Shown here in pieces: positions 54,499 to 62,264 of a stretch of DNA of 64,000 bases. The notes beneath the pieces are model-generated. The model had not been told where the DNA came from. It was given only the letters and a program-made list of their open reading frames with translations, and did not search any database. Position 1 is the stretch's first letter, and each line of letters begins with the position of its first letter. The stretch covers positions 186,001 through 250,000 of the forward strand of contig NZ_CP104972.1 in NCBI RefSeq assembly GCF_025452195.1, given 5' to 3'. Position numbers and translations under genes: made by a program. The stretch is from Phyllobacterium zundukense. Lineage in GTDB: Bacteria > Pseudomonadota > Alphaproteobacteria > Rhizobiales > Rhizobiaceae.

Positions 54499-55660
54499 TT
54501 TCCCTTAATGCCGCCTTCAGAACGTCGATGTTGACGCTATAGGCCATCTCTATACCTTCACTAATGTCGTGATCTGATAGAACATCAGGAGCGCAAGCGC
54601 AAAGGTACCAATCAAGTCCAAAAACGCCACACGTCTGCCTCGTCCAACCATCCGGAAAGGTAGAAGGTTGAATTTCAAGCACTTTTGCTCCGGTTTCGCA
54701 GAACGCAACGTGCGCCATACCAGCACCGCCTTCGCCGACGACGACCCTGGCATTGCTCACCTCCTGCACAATATCGTTCATAGGCGTTATAGTTGGATCA
54801 ACGATTCGAAAACCATAATCGATAAGCATTTCCTCGACCTGCGACCTGTTTCTCATGAATCGCTTTTTGCTCACCCCCCGGTTGATGAAAATTTTGGTCT
54901 GGTCGGTCTTCGTCACCGCCACACCAATTCTTAAAAGATCAAACACCGGACGAACAAATCGTGTAGGAAACTGAAGGTGCCCGTAAAGCATCGTGTTGGC
55001 CAATAGCACGCGAAATGTGGTGTGGCTGGGAAGGGGAGTATAGTTCTTCAATAGACCCAGCCTATCGAGTATGTCTTCTTGCCAAGAAGCCAAATGCCCA
55101 CCAACCAAAGTGAAATCATCATTAAAATATGGCGACGATTTCAGCGCCAACGCAGCTCCAAGCCCATCCATAAGGAAATGCCCGAAATTAGGAGCGCCTG
55201 GGCCGCATATTGGCATGGCAATTTTGTCAACATATGGCACTTTCTCCCAACTAGAGATGCTTATATCCCCGCCTTCATTGCGGAAGATCGGATCAAAGGT
55301 AGCGAGGGATTCAAGGCGAAAATCGACGCCTGCCGAGGTATCAAGAGCTCCCTTGTACAAATAGTTTCCGCTGGCGATAACTGAGTAAGAATACGGTGAA
55401 AACAACGAATACGGAAGTGAAACGAATTCTATCCCCTGCCTATGTGCGATTGGTTTCGAATACCAATCATTTATGAGACTTTCCTTTTCCGCGAATGCGT
55501 TCTTTCCAAATTCGGCTGCCTTAACTACGTTATCCAAGTGCAAAAAATCGCTCGTCCGGTACAGCATCGGCTGAGCGTAGCCTTCCAATAGGGCTTGCAT
55601 GAACTCAGAGAGCGTGCCGGCTGTTCTTCCTGTTACAGTTTCAATGAGCCGCACAGACAT
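54479..55660 (-). CDS. Glycosyltransferase family 61 (DUF563)
   Basis: A 393-residue GT61 protein, read from ATG 55660. Its C-terminal half holds the family's motif DRT/NRGxxxxRxIxN in altered form (KIFINRGVSKKRFMRNRSQVEEMLIDYGFRIVDP) and the SxAxxxVGxxGAGMxH-type site (RVVVGEGGAGMAHVAFCETGAKVLEIQPSTFPDGW). Bacterial members occur in capsule and O-antigen loci. First gene of the minus-strand unit, with 55661-55992 as a divergent promoter region. Confidence 0.85.
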   Translation of the reverse strand: MSVRLIETVTGRTAGTLSEFMQALLEGYAQPMLYRTSDFLHLDNVVKAAEFGKNAFAEKESLINDWYSKPIAHRQGIEFVSLPYSLFSPYSYSVIASGNYLYKGALDTSAGVDFRLESLATFDPIFRNEGGDISISSWEKVPYVDKIAMPICGPGAPNFGHFLMDGLGAALALKSSPYFNDDFTLVGGHLASWQEDILDRLGLLKNYTPLPSHTTFRVLLANTMLYGHLQFPTRFVRPVFDLLRIGVAVTKTDQTKIFINRGVSKKRFMRNRSQVEEMLIDYGFRIVDPTITPMNDIVQEVSNARVVVGEGGAGMAHVAFCETGAKVLEIQPSTFPDGWTRQTCGVFGLDWYLCACAPDVLSDHDISEGIEMAYSVNIDVLKAALREIDNDKS

Positions 55661-55992
55661 GGAAAAAGTCCTCTCAGGTGGTACCGATTCGTGTCACATC
55701 AGCTGCAACCGCTCTCGCCCCTAAGTTGTTGGACTCTTAACCCCAAAGTCAAAGGGTCTCCATGACAATTTTCGAATCTCCATCAAAGTTCACGGTGAAG
55801 CCGCTTTGGCAGGTTACTGAGAAAACCAATCCGATCGCTTGGATGAGACTTTCATCAGCAACAGAATGTCGACCGCCTAACGGTATTTGGTACGGATGCA
55901 CAGCTAGCGTGAATCTGTTATCTATGAATCCGAATTCGATTAGGATAGTTCTCCAATCGATAGACGTTTGAATTCTTATTGGAGAACGCGTG
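55661..55992. other. Divergent intergenic region
   Basis: 332 bases between the GT61 gene (minus) and the methyltransferase pseudogene (plus), expected to hold both promoters. A 69-codon plus-strand frame (55762-55971) opens at an ATG with GGGTCTCC upstream but its product (MTIFESPSKFTVKPLWQVTE...) matches nothing I know. I leave it uncalled. Confidence 0.4.
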
Positions 55993-57010
55993 ATGAAACC
56001 GAATGAGTTTGGTCATATTCAGCAACAGGTTTCAGCAATTGAGAAGGGTTTGCCTGCCGATGCGAGCCGCTCCCTTGCGCTGCACCATTTGCAAGAACTC
56101 GGACTAAACGACTATCTGCAAACGCTGTGGTATATGCCAGATGCCAGATATCCTCGCCTTTCAGCTGCTTTACCGGCTATGGCCTCGCCAGAAGTTCAAA
56201 TGCAGTGGACGGGTCAATCGGATTTGCCTCTCATCATTCAGACCACTTCATTTGTTCGCTCGGTAGCGGAGCATTACGTTAGGCTGCAGAACGAACCATT
56301 AACCGATAAAAAGATTCTCGACTTTGGTTGCGGTTACGGAAGGATGCTCCGAGCGTTCTCGTTTTACAGCAATAATGTCTACGGGGTAGATCCTTGGTCG
56401 GAGTTCTATACGCATTTGCAATGAAGCCGGCCTGACCGAATCCGTCTTTCTTTCAGATTATCTGCCAGACAGTTTACCCGTCCCTGATGATTTCGATTTC
56501 GTGTTTGCTTTTTCGGTGTTCACACACCTCAGTGAGCGCGCCACCAAGAAAAACCTCGCCGCAATACGGAACCATATGAAAGTCGGAGCACTGGCCTGCA
56601 TTACAATTCGTCCCGTGGAATATTGGTCGCACGTTCATGGCAGCGAGCCTCAAGATTGGCTTGAAGCTCGATGGAACGCGCATCGGGAAGAGGGCTTTAC
56701 ATTTCAACCTCATCAGCAGCGTGAACTGGTAGATGGTGACATCACTTATGGCGACACGTCAATGACGATTGAGTGGCTTATGTCAGTTGCGGATGGCTTC
56801 GAATTGGCTGCAGTCGATCGTAGCAGCGATGACGAATACCAACGGTACGTTTTCCTGCGGGCTATTCCATTCGAGGAATCGGTGTCCAGACCGACTCGTT
56901 CTGCAATCCTTCATCGTCGCCCCGCGCCAGGCCAACTTGTTCACGAGACGCGAACGGTCGACTTGGTTCGAACGGTACTCTCGCGACTTAAGTCGCGAGT
57001 GGGCATGTGA
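55993..57010 (+). pseudogene. SAM methyltransferase broken by a one-base insertion
   Basis: From ATG 55993 the frame covers a helical N-terminus and the SAM motif DKKILDFGCGYGRMLRAFSF, and stops at 56422-56424. A second frame resumes with VFAFSVFTHLSERATKKNLAAIRNHMKVGALACITIRPVEYWSHVHG and runs to 57008-57010. Removing one T from 56404-56405 (GAGTTCT to GAGTCT) fuses them as GVDPWSESIRICNEAGLTES without a stop, about 338 residues in all. It resembles class I methyltransferases beside glycosyltransferases. Either a recent frameshift or a sequence error. The last codons hold a perfect 20-bp palindrome (56980-56999). Confidence 0.75.
56980..56999. repeat. Perfect 20-bp palindrome at a gene end
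   Basis: CTCGCGACTT and its exact complement AAGTCGCGAG abut with no spacer, inside the last codons of the methyltransferase pseudogene. As RNA it would form a stem only with a strained loop and no U run follows, so it is not a standard terminator. As DNA it resembles a dimeric protein site. Possibly chance coding structure. Confidence 0.5.
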
Positions 57011-57469
57011 CAGATGGCCGGGAATTTGGCGAAACTGTTATTAATCAGATTGGTTAGCTCATTGAGGTATACGTTTCGTCTGGCAAATGCATATGGCCGA
57101 TCCCGGGGAAGTTCGAATCCAGGGGTCAAGTAATGAGCTAGCGGTGCATTGCGAAATCCGACGAATGCACGGGCAACAATGGAGGCTTTTTTGCTAGATC
57201 GTCATGCAGATTTGACACAGCGCTCCGTGCGTGCGTTTTGACGAATAAGAGCTTTTTCAGGGTCTGTGCGATGAATCGAAGAACGGCCGCGCCGCAGGCC
57301 GCAAGGAGGGTCAGCGCGGCTAAACTGAGAGAAATGCCGTCGAGCAACGGGGCATTTCCTTGGTCGTGTGGACAATAATGATGAAGTCTAGAAGATTGGG
57401 CTTCGTTGATGTATCGATACCAACCTTCGATTTATTGGCGTTTCCGTCGCCCCAGCCGAAAGTTTAGAG
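57011..57469. other. Intergenic region with one weak small frame
   Basis: 459 bases before the second GT2 gene. The only open frame of note is 57138-57347 on the minus strand (69 residues, TTG start, hydrophobic segment GISLSLAALTLLAACGAAVLRFIAQTL); there is no clear ribosome binding site and I do not call it. A GTTCGAATCC element near 57110 recalls a tRNA T loop but no tRNA fold surrounds it. Confidence 0.4.
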
Positions 57470-58519
57470 ATGGCAGAAACGACCCGGCCCCTTTCCAAAC
57501 GAAAAGCCTCGATCGTTACCATCATCCCCTACTATAACGGGTCTGCGTTCGTTGAGCGGGCCGTGAAGAGCGCCTTTGGCCAAAGCGTCCTGGCTGATGA
57601 GTTAATAGTGGTCAACGACGGATCAACCGAATCTGAGGCTGCATTCGTGCGCGACTTGGGCGAGCGTATGAAATTCAAAGTGATTGACCAAGCAAATGGT
57701 GGTCAAGGATCGGCCCGGAACGCCGGGGTTGCTGCGAGCACATCGGAGTATATCTGCTTTCTCGACCAAGATGATTTCTACCTTCCCACTCATAACGAGA
57801 TTCTCGCTAATGGCATTCCTCATGACAACAAGCGCTTCGGATGGGTGTACGCCGATCTATATCGCGCTGAAGTCAATGGAACCTTGGTCAAGAAGGAAAT
57901 TGTCAAAAATTATGGCGAGCATCCCAAGTCCTCACTGCATCAGGTCCTTGGCACAAATCTGATGATACTGCCGTCGGCGTCGTTAATATCTCGTCGGGCA
58001 TTCGAAGATGTTGGCGGCTTCGACGAACAGTTTACGGGATACGAAGATGATGACCTATTCATTCGCCTCTTTCGGGCTGGCTACTCAAACGACTTCATTT
58101 CAAAACACGTTGCTGTTTGGTGCATGCATGATGAAAGTACGTCAAACAGCATCCGGATGAGCCGCAGTCGCCTGAAATTCTTTAAAAAGTGGGCGTCCAT
58201 TTTCCCAGATGACCCAAGTACGGGTGAATTTATCCTGCGGGATTGCCTTGTCCCAAGATTCCATACCGACTTTATTGGAGAATCCATGACGGCCATGTTG
58301 CAGGATCAGGAGAGCAAGACGAACATCTATATTCACAGACCCGAGCTTAGGCACATTTTGAATGAATATGCCGGTATTGTTCTGCGCAGTCCTAGCGTTT
58401 CGCAAAAGATGAAATTCAGGTTGAGAGTGCAATTAGCGATACTGTCACTCGATTCCAAGATTGCTGGGAGCGCGGCCAGAGGCGCTATGAGGTTTTTAAG
58501 GTCGCTTAAGGGCTCATAA
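57470..58519 (+). CDS. Family 2 glycosyltransferase
   Basis: A 349-residue GT-A enzyme (VTIIPYYNGSAFVERAVKSAFGQSVLADELIVVNDGS, then NGGQGSARNAGVAASTSEYICFLDQDDFYLP with the DQDD metal motif, and GGFDEQFTGYEDDDLFIRLFRAGY with the acceptor/base aspartates). It resembles glycosyltransferases of exopolysaccharide and O-antigen clusters. The methyltransferase remnant begins within a few bases of its stop. Confidence 0.92.
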   Translation: MAETTRPLSKRKASIVTIIPYYNGSAFVERAVKSAFGQSVLADELIVVNDGSTESEAAFVRDLGERMKFKVIDQANGGQGSARNAGVAASTSEYICFLDQDDFYLPTHNEILANGIPHDNKRFGWVYADLYRAEVNGTLVKKEIVKNYGEHPKSSLHQVLGTNLMILPSASLISRRAFEDVGGFDEQFTGYEDDDLFIRLFRAGYSNDFISKHVAVWCMHDESTSNSIRMSRSRLKFFKKWASIFPDDPSTGEFILRDCLVPRFHTDFIGESMTAMLQDQESKTNIYIHRPELRHILNEYAGIVLRSPSVSQKMKFRLRVQLAILSLDSKIAGSAARGAMRFLRSLKGS

Positions 58520-58525
58520 TATCAG

Positions 58526-58877
58526 CTTTCAACGGCTGCTGGAGCCGGGTCGGAAATATTATCTTGTAATTCCTGATAAGCGCTATTGCTTCGATCATAA
58601 TAGTGATCCCTCCAGTCTTGCAGCTGTTCTGAAGAGTAAAGGGCAGACTAGACACCCGCTTCTCAAAGTTATTGAGCATCGCGCACTAACAACTCACAAT
58701 GAGGCATCAGCGGCATTGTGCTGGCGACCAGGTCAATGATGGTTGGAAAGAATCAATTGCCGAAAGGGCGGTAGCCGCAATCCACGAACACGAATTGGCC
58801 GACGGCGACTACGTTGATGTACATGGCAGTTCACACCACCGCACAATGATACGCAGTTTACGGCAGTTATGGCATTG
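58526..58877 (+). pseudogene. Class I methyltransferase, C-terminal remnant in three frames
   Basis: Immediately after the GT2 stop the sequence reads NISFQRLLEPGRKYYLVIPDKRYCFDH, then LKVIEHRALTTHNEASA to a stop at 58737. In a second frame HCAGDQVNDGWKESIAERAVAAIHEHELADGDYVDVH follows, and in a third TWQFTPPHNDTQFTAVMALS. The PDKRYCFDH...VIEHRALTTHN...DVHxWQFTP series is the C-terminal half of a recognisable methyltransferase family found with polysaccharide genes. The SAM-binding N-terminal half is absent, so a deletion fused the remnant to the GT2 gene. Confidence 0.75.
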
Positions 58878-58879
58878 TC

Positions 58880-61120
58880 CTAATTCTCTACGTGCTCCCA
58901 GATTAAGGCTGGGGAAAACTCAGGAGTTGCCGATTCAATGTCCGCGATTGGACAGCGTATGGAACCCACAATGCCTATGTTTTTTTCCGCTTTATCGACG
59001 GCGTGTTCGAGGGCAATTGCAATACTCTCTGGTGTTACCACCTGAAGACTTTCAAGGAGCGGACTTCGTTTCGACAGGTCCTTGCAATCGTAGAGATTTG
59101 TGATGGTATGAATGCCTGCGTACGCCATTTCAAGCGGAGGATAACTAGGGTGCGGGGATATCATCAAGGACAAGCCGACGGATGCTTTACTCAGCAGTTC
59201 AGCATATACAGATAGAGGCATCTTTCCAGTAATAATGGCATTGTCCAGATCCACCAACTGTCGCACATCAAATGGCTCTCCGATGCAATATATTTGCCAT
59301 TCTGCGGCTTTTAAAGGGTTTCGTCTGCTCCATAGTCCAAGCCCATCGATACCAGCTTCGAAGCAGTTCCGGACGGCAGATGGCCTGGAATAAAATAGAA
59401 TTATCTTTTCCCGTGGAACCGGCCTGAGAGCCTCATCTATTTTCCTGTTTATCTCATACCGCAGTATGCGTTTATTAGAGTGACTATATTGCTTCGCGAA
59501 AAAATTTTCCAATTCTTCAGAATTGAATATGGCAAACGTATCGTCGTCACGACGATACGTTGAGTCGGCAAGTGCGTACTTCGTAGACCACCCATAAAAT
59601 CCGGGCTCAAAATCCTGAATAAGATAAATGACTTTCGGGGCTTTCCCGAACAATATTTTCTGAGCCTCTTGGAGCCTATAAGCGTTTAAGGCGGTCCACC
59701 AAGCCGTCGCCATGAATACATCGTTCTTCGTCACTTCCAAATGATTTTTTAATCTGACAGTGGCGTCAACGATGGTGTGTTGTTTGCGGGTTTCACTTCC
59801 GATCTTCTGAATTTCATAACCTTGCAGGATATGCGGAATTGATTCACTTACAGGTGTCTCGCTTACTACAACCCTGAAGTCTGTCTCATCCTTTGAAGCG
59901 TCTGCTATCTGACGGAAGATCTTCAATGCTGTGTCAATTCCACCAAATATATGCGCAGATTCAATGGACGGAACCATCAGATTCAATCGTCGCCTACCCT
60001 CATATTTCGGAGCAGCGGTGATTCTGATAGTCTCATAATTCGTCTGCTGAGTTAGTGTGATATATTCTTGGCTGGATGTGGCCAGTGATTCGAATAAGGA
60101 AGTCATGTTAGTAGGCTCAATCTTGGATTTCGCACGTTTATCTGTGCTGACTCGTATCCAGGTGTGACCTGACTTTTCTACGAAATACAAAAGCGATCTT
60201 TCGATCGCATGCGCCAACGTCCCATCTACCTGACCGGCTTCATCTGGGAAATCCTGGTAATCCAGATTCAGGTTAAGCAATTGCTTTATCGCTGCCGACC
60301 TACCCCAGTACATAGAGCCAGATGGGAACTCGAGTGTACTGTAGGCATCAAGATTTATACCAATGCGCGCTAGCAACGTTCTCGCGATCGGAAAGTCATA
60401 ACCCCAATTAATAACGCTCTTTATGAATTCAGCATGTTCAGGGTATACTACCCCGACATTGACCCTCGACAGGAGCGACAGATTGCTAGCAGCGATTTCT
60501 GGGCTCCCTATCAATGATGAGACTAAATAGTCCCGCCATGAAGCGTATTCGCCAGCGGCGTGTAAGGATTGTTTGGAATGGAGATGCAAGAATGCTGGAT
60601 AGCGGTCATAGACCTCTCTATAGGCTATGTATTTGGGGGCAACGTCACGGCCCCTATTCGGCACAATTCTTATCTCGATCTCTACGGGAGATAGATCAAC
60701 GCGGGAAAGCAGATCCAGAATAGTAGCTTTCTTTTCTTCGCTGTCTGTCGTTATGAATAACCCATACGGCACCGGTATGTTTCCCAAGTGCTTCGCGATC
60801 TCCGCCGTAATCTCTGGATAGAAGATATGAATTATTACGGCGACACGGTCAAAAACCGAAGTGTCCACAGAATCAAGCGGAATCGCGATGGATGGATTGA
60901 CATTGTCTGGTATTGTCCTCGCAAGGACCGCACCAATCTCATTCAGTGATCCAGCATGTCGAAACTGCAAGGCAACGCTTGGGGTTGATTTGAACCAAGG
61001 AAGAGGAAACCTGAACGTTTCAATCCGAAATGCGACATACCTCAGGGAATGAGCAAATAAGCCCCGTGCCCCCTTTTCTTGATAAACTCCAAAAGCCTTG
61101 ACTGCGTAATTCGTAACCAT
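58880..61120 (-). CDS. Glycosyltransferase, RgpF plus WsaF-type domains
   Basis: About 746 residues from the ATG at 61118-61120 (GGTCGGAGCGGG upstream). The TTG at 61141 is also possible. Residues about 85-330 form an RgpF domain (RVAVIIHIFYPEITAEIAKHLGNI, FLHLHSKQSLHAAGEYASWRDYLVSSL, EFPSGSMYWGRSAAI). From about residue 385 a WsaF-like GT4 module follows (RLNLMVPSIESAHIFGGIDTALKIFRQIAD, YLIQDFEPGFYGWSTKYALADSTYR, IFNSEELENFF, PHPSYPPLEMAYAGIHTITNLYDCKDL). WsaF is a rhamnosyltransferase of S-layer glycan synthesis. Both large proteins of the island thus share rhamnan-type N-terminal modules. Confidence 0.85.
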   Translation of the reverse strand: MVTNYAVKAFGVYQEKGARGLFAHSLRYVAFRIETFRFPLPWFKSTPSVALQFRHAGSLNEIGAVLARTIPDNVNPSIAIPLDSVDTSVFDRVAVIIHIFYPEITAEIAKHLGNIPVPYGLFITTDSEEKKATILDLLSRVDLSPVEIEIRIVPNRGRDVAPKYIAYREVYDRYPAFLHLHSKQSLHAAGEYASWRDYLVSSLIGSPEIAASNLSLLSRVNVGVVYPEHAEFIKSVINWGYDFPIARTLLARIGINLDAYSTLEFPSGSMYWGRSAAIKQLLNLNLDYQDFPDEAGQVDGTLAHAIERSLLYFVEKSGHTWIRVSTDKRAKSKIEPTNMTSLFESLATSSQEYITLTQQTNYETIRITAAPKYEGRRRLNLMVPSIESAHIFGGIDTALKIFRQIADASKDETDFRVVVSETPVSESIPHILQGYEIQKIGSETRKQHTIVDATVRLKNHLEVTKNDVFMATAWWTALNAYRLQEAQKILFGKAPKVIYLIQDFEPGFYGWSTKYALADSTYRRDDDTFAIFNSEELENFFAKQYSHSNKRILRYEINRKIDEALRPVPREKIILFYSRPSAVRNCFEAGIDGLGLWSRRNPLKAAEWQIYCIGEPFDVRQLVDLDNAIITGKMPLSVYAELLSKASVGLSLMISPHPSYPPLEMAYAGIHTITNLYDCKDLSKRSPLLESLQVVTPESIAIALEHAVDKAEKNIGIVGSIRCPIADIESATPEFSPALIWEHVEN

Positions 61121-61352
61121 CCCGCTCCGACCAAATTTCAAAATGAGTATGCCTTTGCAGCGCTAGACCAATGGAGCTATGGTGTAAAGTACGTTAAGCG
61201 TCAGGAGCGTGGATGCGGTTAGTGAGACAAATCCTTTTGAGAAAAGAGAGGGCGGCAATCGTCTGCGGTGCCTGCTTCACGGCTATCCTATAGTCTAGCG
61301 TCTGAAGATTTGGGCAGACCGTCGTCAAATAATAGCGTCTTGTGCACCAAGA
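61121..61352. other. Non-coding region
   Basis: 232 bases before the terminator of the DUF1515 gene. On the minus strand at about 61145-61180 a sequence resembles a tRNA D arm but no full tRNA can be folded. Nothing else visible. Confidence 0.3.
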
Positions 61353-61412
61353 ACAAAAAAGCCGGTGGGCAAAATAAGCGCTCGGATTCCTACATGTTGA
61401 GGCCCACCCGGC
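61353..61412 (-). terminator. Rho-independent terminator of the DUF1515 gene
   Basis: On the minus strand GCCGGGTGGGC (61412-61402) pairs with GCCCACCGGC (61370-61361, one bulged base) across a 31-base loop, followed by six Ts (61360-61355). It lies 22 bases after the stop of the DUF1515 gene. Confidence 0.75.
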
Positions 61413-61434
61413 AGCCCGACCGGCAGGGCGATTG

Positions 61435-61680
61435 CTATTTGTGAAACAGTCTGGATATCCACTCTATCGAGCTGGCGAGGCTGATACCGAGCGCGGTGCA
61501 GGCAATCCCGACGACACCTAATCCACCGAGCCCCATCGCGCGCCATTGCTTCACCTGGTCAGTGACCTTCTTGCTGTCCTTGACCTGATCGGTGATCGTG
61601 GCGATGTCAGTCTTGATGTCGCCTACCTCGTTGACGATCTCATCCATGCGGCGATGAACGACCGCACGGTTAAGGTTCAT
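61435..61680 (-). CDS. DUF1515-like small membrane protein, probably N-truncated
   Basis: 81 residues: a coiled coil (HRRMDEIVNEVGDIKTDIATITDQVKDSKKVTDQVKQWRAM) and one transmembrane helix (GLGGLGVVGIACTALGISLAS) near the C-terminus. This combination and the KxVTDQVxxW segment match the DUF1515 family of rhizobial prophages, where holin-like roles are suspected. Members are usually longer by 30-40 residues at the N-terminus; that end here runs into IS6 DNA of the opposite strand (from 61655), so the gene was probably cut by it. Confidence 0.6.
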   Translation of the reverse strand: MNLNRAVVHRRMDEIVNEVGDIKTDIATITDQVKDSKKVTDQVKQWRAMGLGGLGVVGIACTALGISLASSIEWISRLFHK

Positions 61681-61815
61681 GGATGTATCTTTATCGAGCC
61701 ATCAACAGCCTTGGAGACACGGTCGGGTTCTACTTCAGGGAACAACGGGATCTGGCTGCTGCAAAGCGTTCTTCAACAAGACTCTTGGTCAACGTGGCCG
61801 ACCTGATCGTGTCCC
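61655..61815 (+). pseudogene. IS6-family transposase, middle fragment
   Basis: VKVHG, then in a second frame MYLYRAINSLGDTVGFYFREQRDLAAAKR, then in a third FFNKTLGQRGRPDR. This covers the segment around the first catalytic Asp of the DDE transposase to the start of the VxxDxS region, with two frameshifts. The first 70-90 codons and the C-terminal third are missing. It lies in opposite orientation to the N-terminal piece at 61925-62117, so a rearrangement joined or inverted them. Confidence 0.75.
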
Positions 61816-61924
61816 GTTGGCTATCCATTCATGCGATGGGCGGTGATGATCCACGCACGCGAGTCAAATAGCACACCATCCTCTGACATGTGCTTTTCGA
61901 GCAAATGGCGTAACCGCTGTAGCG

Positions 61925-62117
61925 CGTACGTGCTTGTTGAAGCGTTCAAGCAATTGCGGAAAGTAGCGCGAAAGACCAGCGATGTACCGTCGAGTGATCC
62001 ACTCGGATATTGCGTTCTTGCATCATTTCTTCCAGATCGCGCAGGCTCGGGCCATAAGTCAGATACGCGCGCACACAGCAGAATGACTGATCGGTCGAAA
62101 TGACGTCCCTTAAACAT
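61925..62117 (-). pseudogene. IS6-family transposase, N-terminal fragment
   Basis: From ATG 62117: MFKGRHFDRSVILLC, then in a second frame VRAYLTYGPSLRDLEEMMQERNIRVDHSTVHRW, then in a third SRYFPQLLERFNKHVRA. This is the helix-turn-helix N-terminus of an IS6 transposase with two frameshifts. It points into the island; its terminal repeat ends at 62186, next to the 8-bp duplication, so this is the outermost IS copy on the right. Confidence 0.8.
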
Positions 62118-62164
62118 CTGACCTCTCCGAAGTTTCACCGGAGATAGATAATGGCCCTCTCGTA

Positions 62165-62186
62165 CCGAAGAGTTTGCGACAAAGCC
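62165..62186 (-). repeat. Right IS6-type terminal inverted repeat
   Basis: Minus-strand GGCTTTGTCGCAAA with 8 further partly matching bases, starting at 62186. It pairs with 38727-38748 and marks the right end of the island. Placed 69 bases before the IS6 ATG, as expected for the family. Confidence 0.8.
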
Positions 62187-62194
62187 GAACGAGC
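62187..62194. repeat. 8-bp target duplication, right copy (GAACGAGC)
   Basis: Identical to 38719-38726. Native flagellar DNA resumes here, 16 bases before the motA box. Confidence 0.85.
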
Positions 62195-62209
62195 TCCCAT
62201 CTCTGCAAG

Positions 62210-62223
62210 GTTCACGCAAGCCG
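62210..62223 (+). promoter_or_regulatory. Candidate FtcR box before motA
   Basis: Gene-strand GTTCACGCAAGCCG, a match at 9-10 of 14 positions to the better copies. It lies 41 bases before the TTG start and 24 bases after the right IS6 end, so the motA promoter appears to have been left in place by the insertion. Confidence 0.5.
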
Positions 62224-62264
62224 ACGCTGTTAGCGCTCTATCCATAAATGGGCAGGAGAGTGTC

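Larger units (their letters stand above)
38727..62186. mobile_element. IS6-bounded island carrying polysaccharide genes (23.5 kb)
   Basis: Its two outer ends are inverted copies of an IS6-type terminus: GGCTCTGTCGCAAA at 38727-38740, and GGCTTTGTCGCAAA on the minus strand at 62186-62173 (13 of 14 identical, 18 of 22 over a longer stretch). A perfect 8-bp direct repeat flanks it. Remnants of IS6 transposase lie inside the right end. The cargo is AT-richer than the flagellar DNA around it and all non-flagellar. The simplest reading is a composite transposon, or a cointegrate formed by IS6 elements, that inserted between the motA and DUF1217 promoters and whose transposases have since decayed. 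Confidence 0.8.

Noticed and set aside
57095..57130. GTTCGAATCC, as in a tRNA T loop
   Set aside because: The flanking bases do not form a T stem and no other tRNA arm precedes it.
61145..61190. tRNA-like sequence on the minus strand (TAGCTCCATTGGTCTAGCGC)
   Set aside because: It resembles a D arm, but no acceptor stem, anticodon arm or T arm can be folded around it; the next bases run into the glycosyltransferase leader.
62151..62264. Extended motA start at ATG 62151
   Set aside because: The extra 38 codons read through IS6 terminal DNA and the target duplication; the TTG at 62265 has a good ribosome binding site and gives the family N-terminus.
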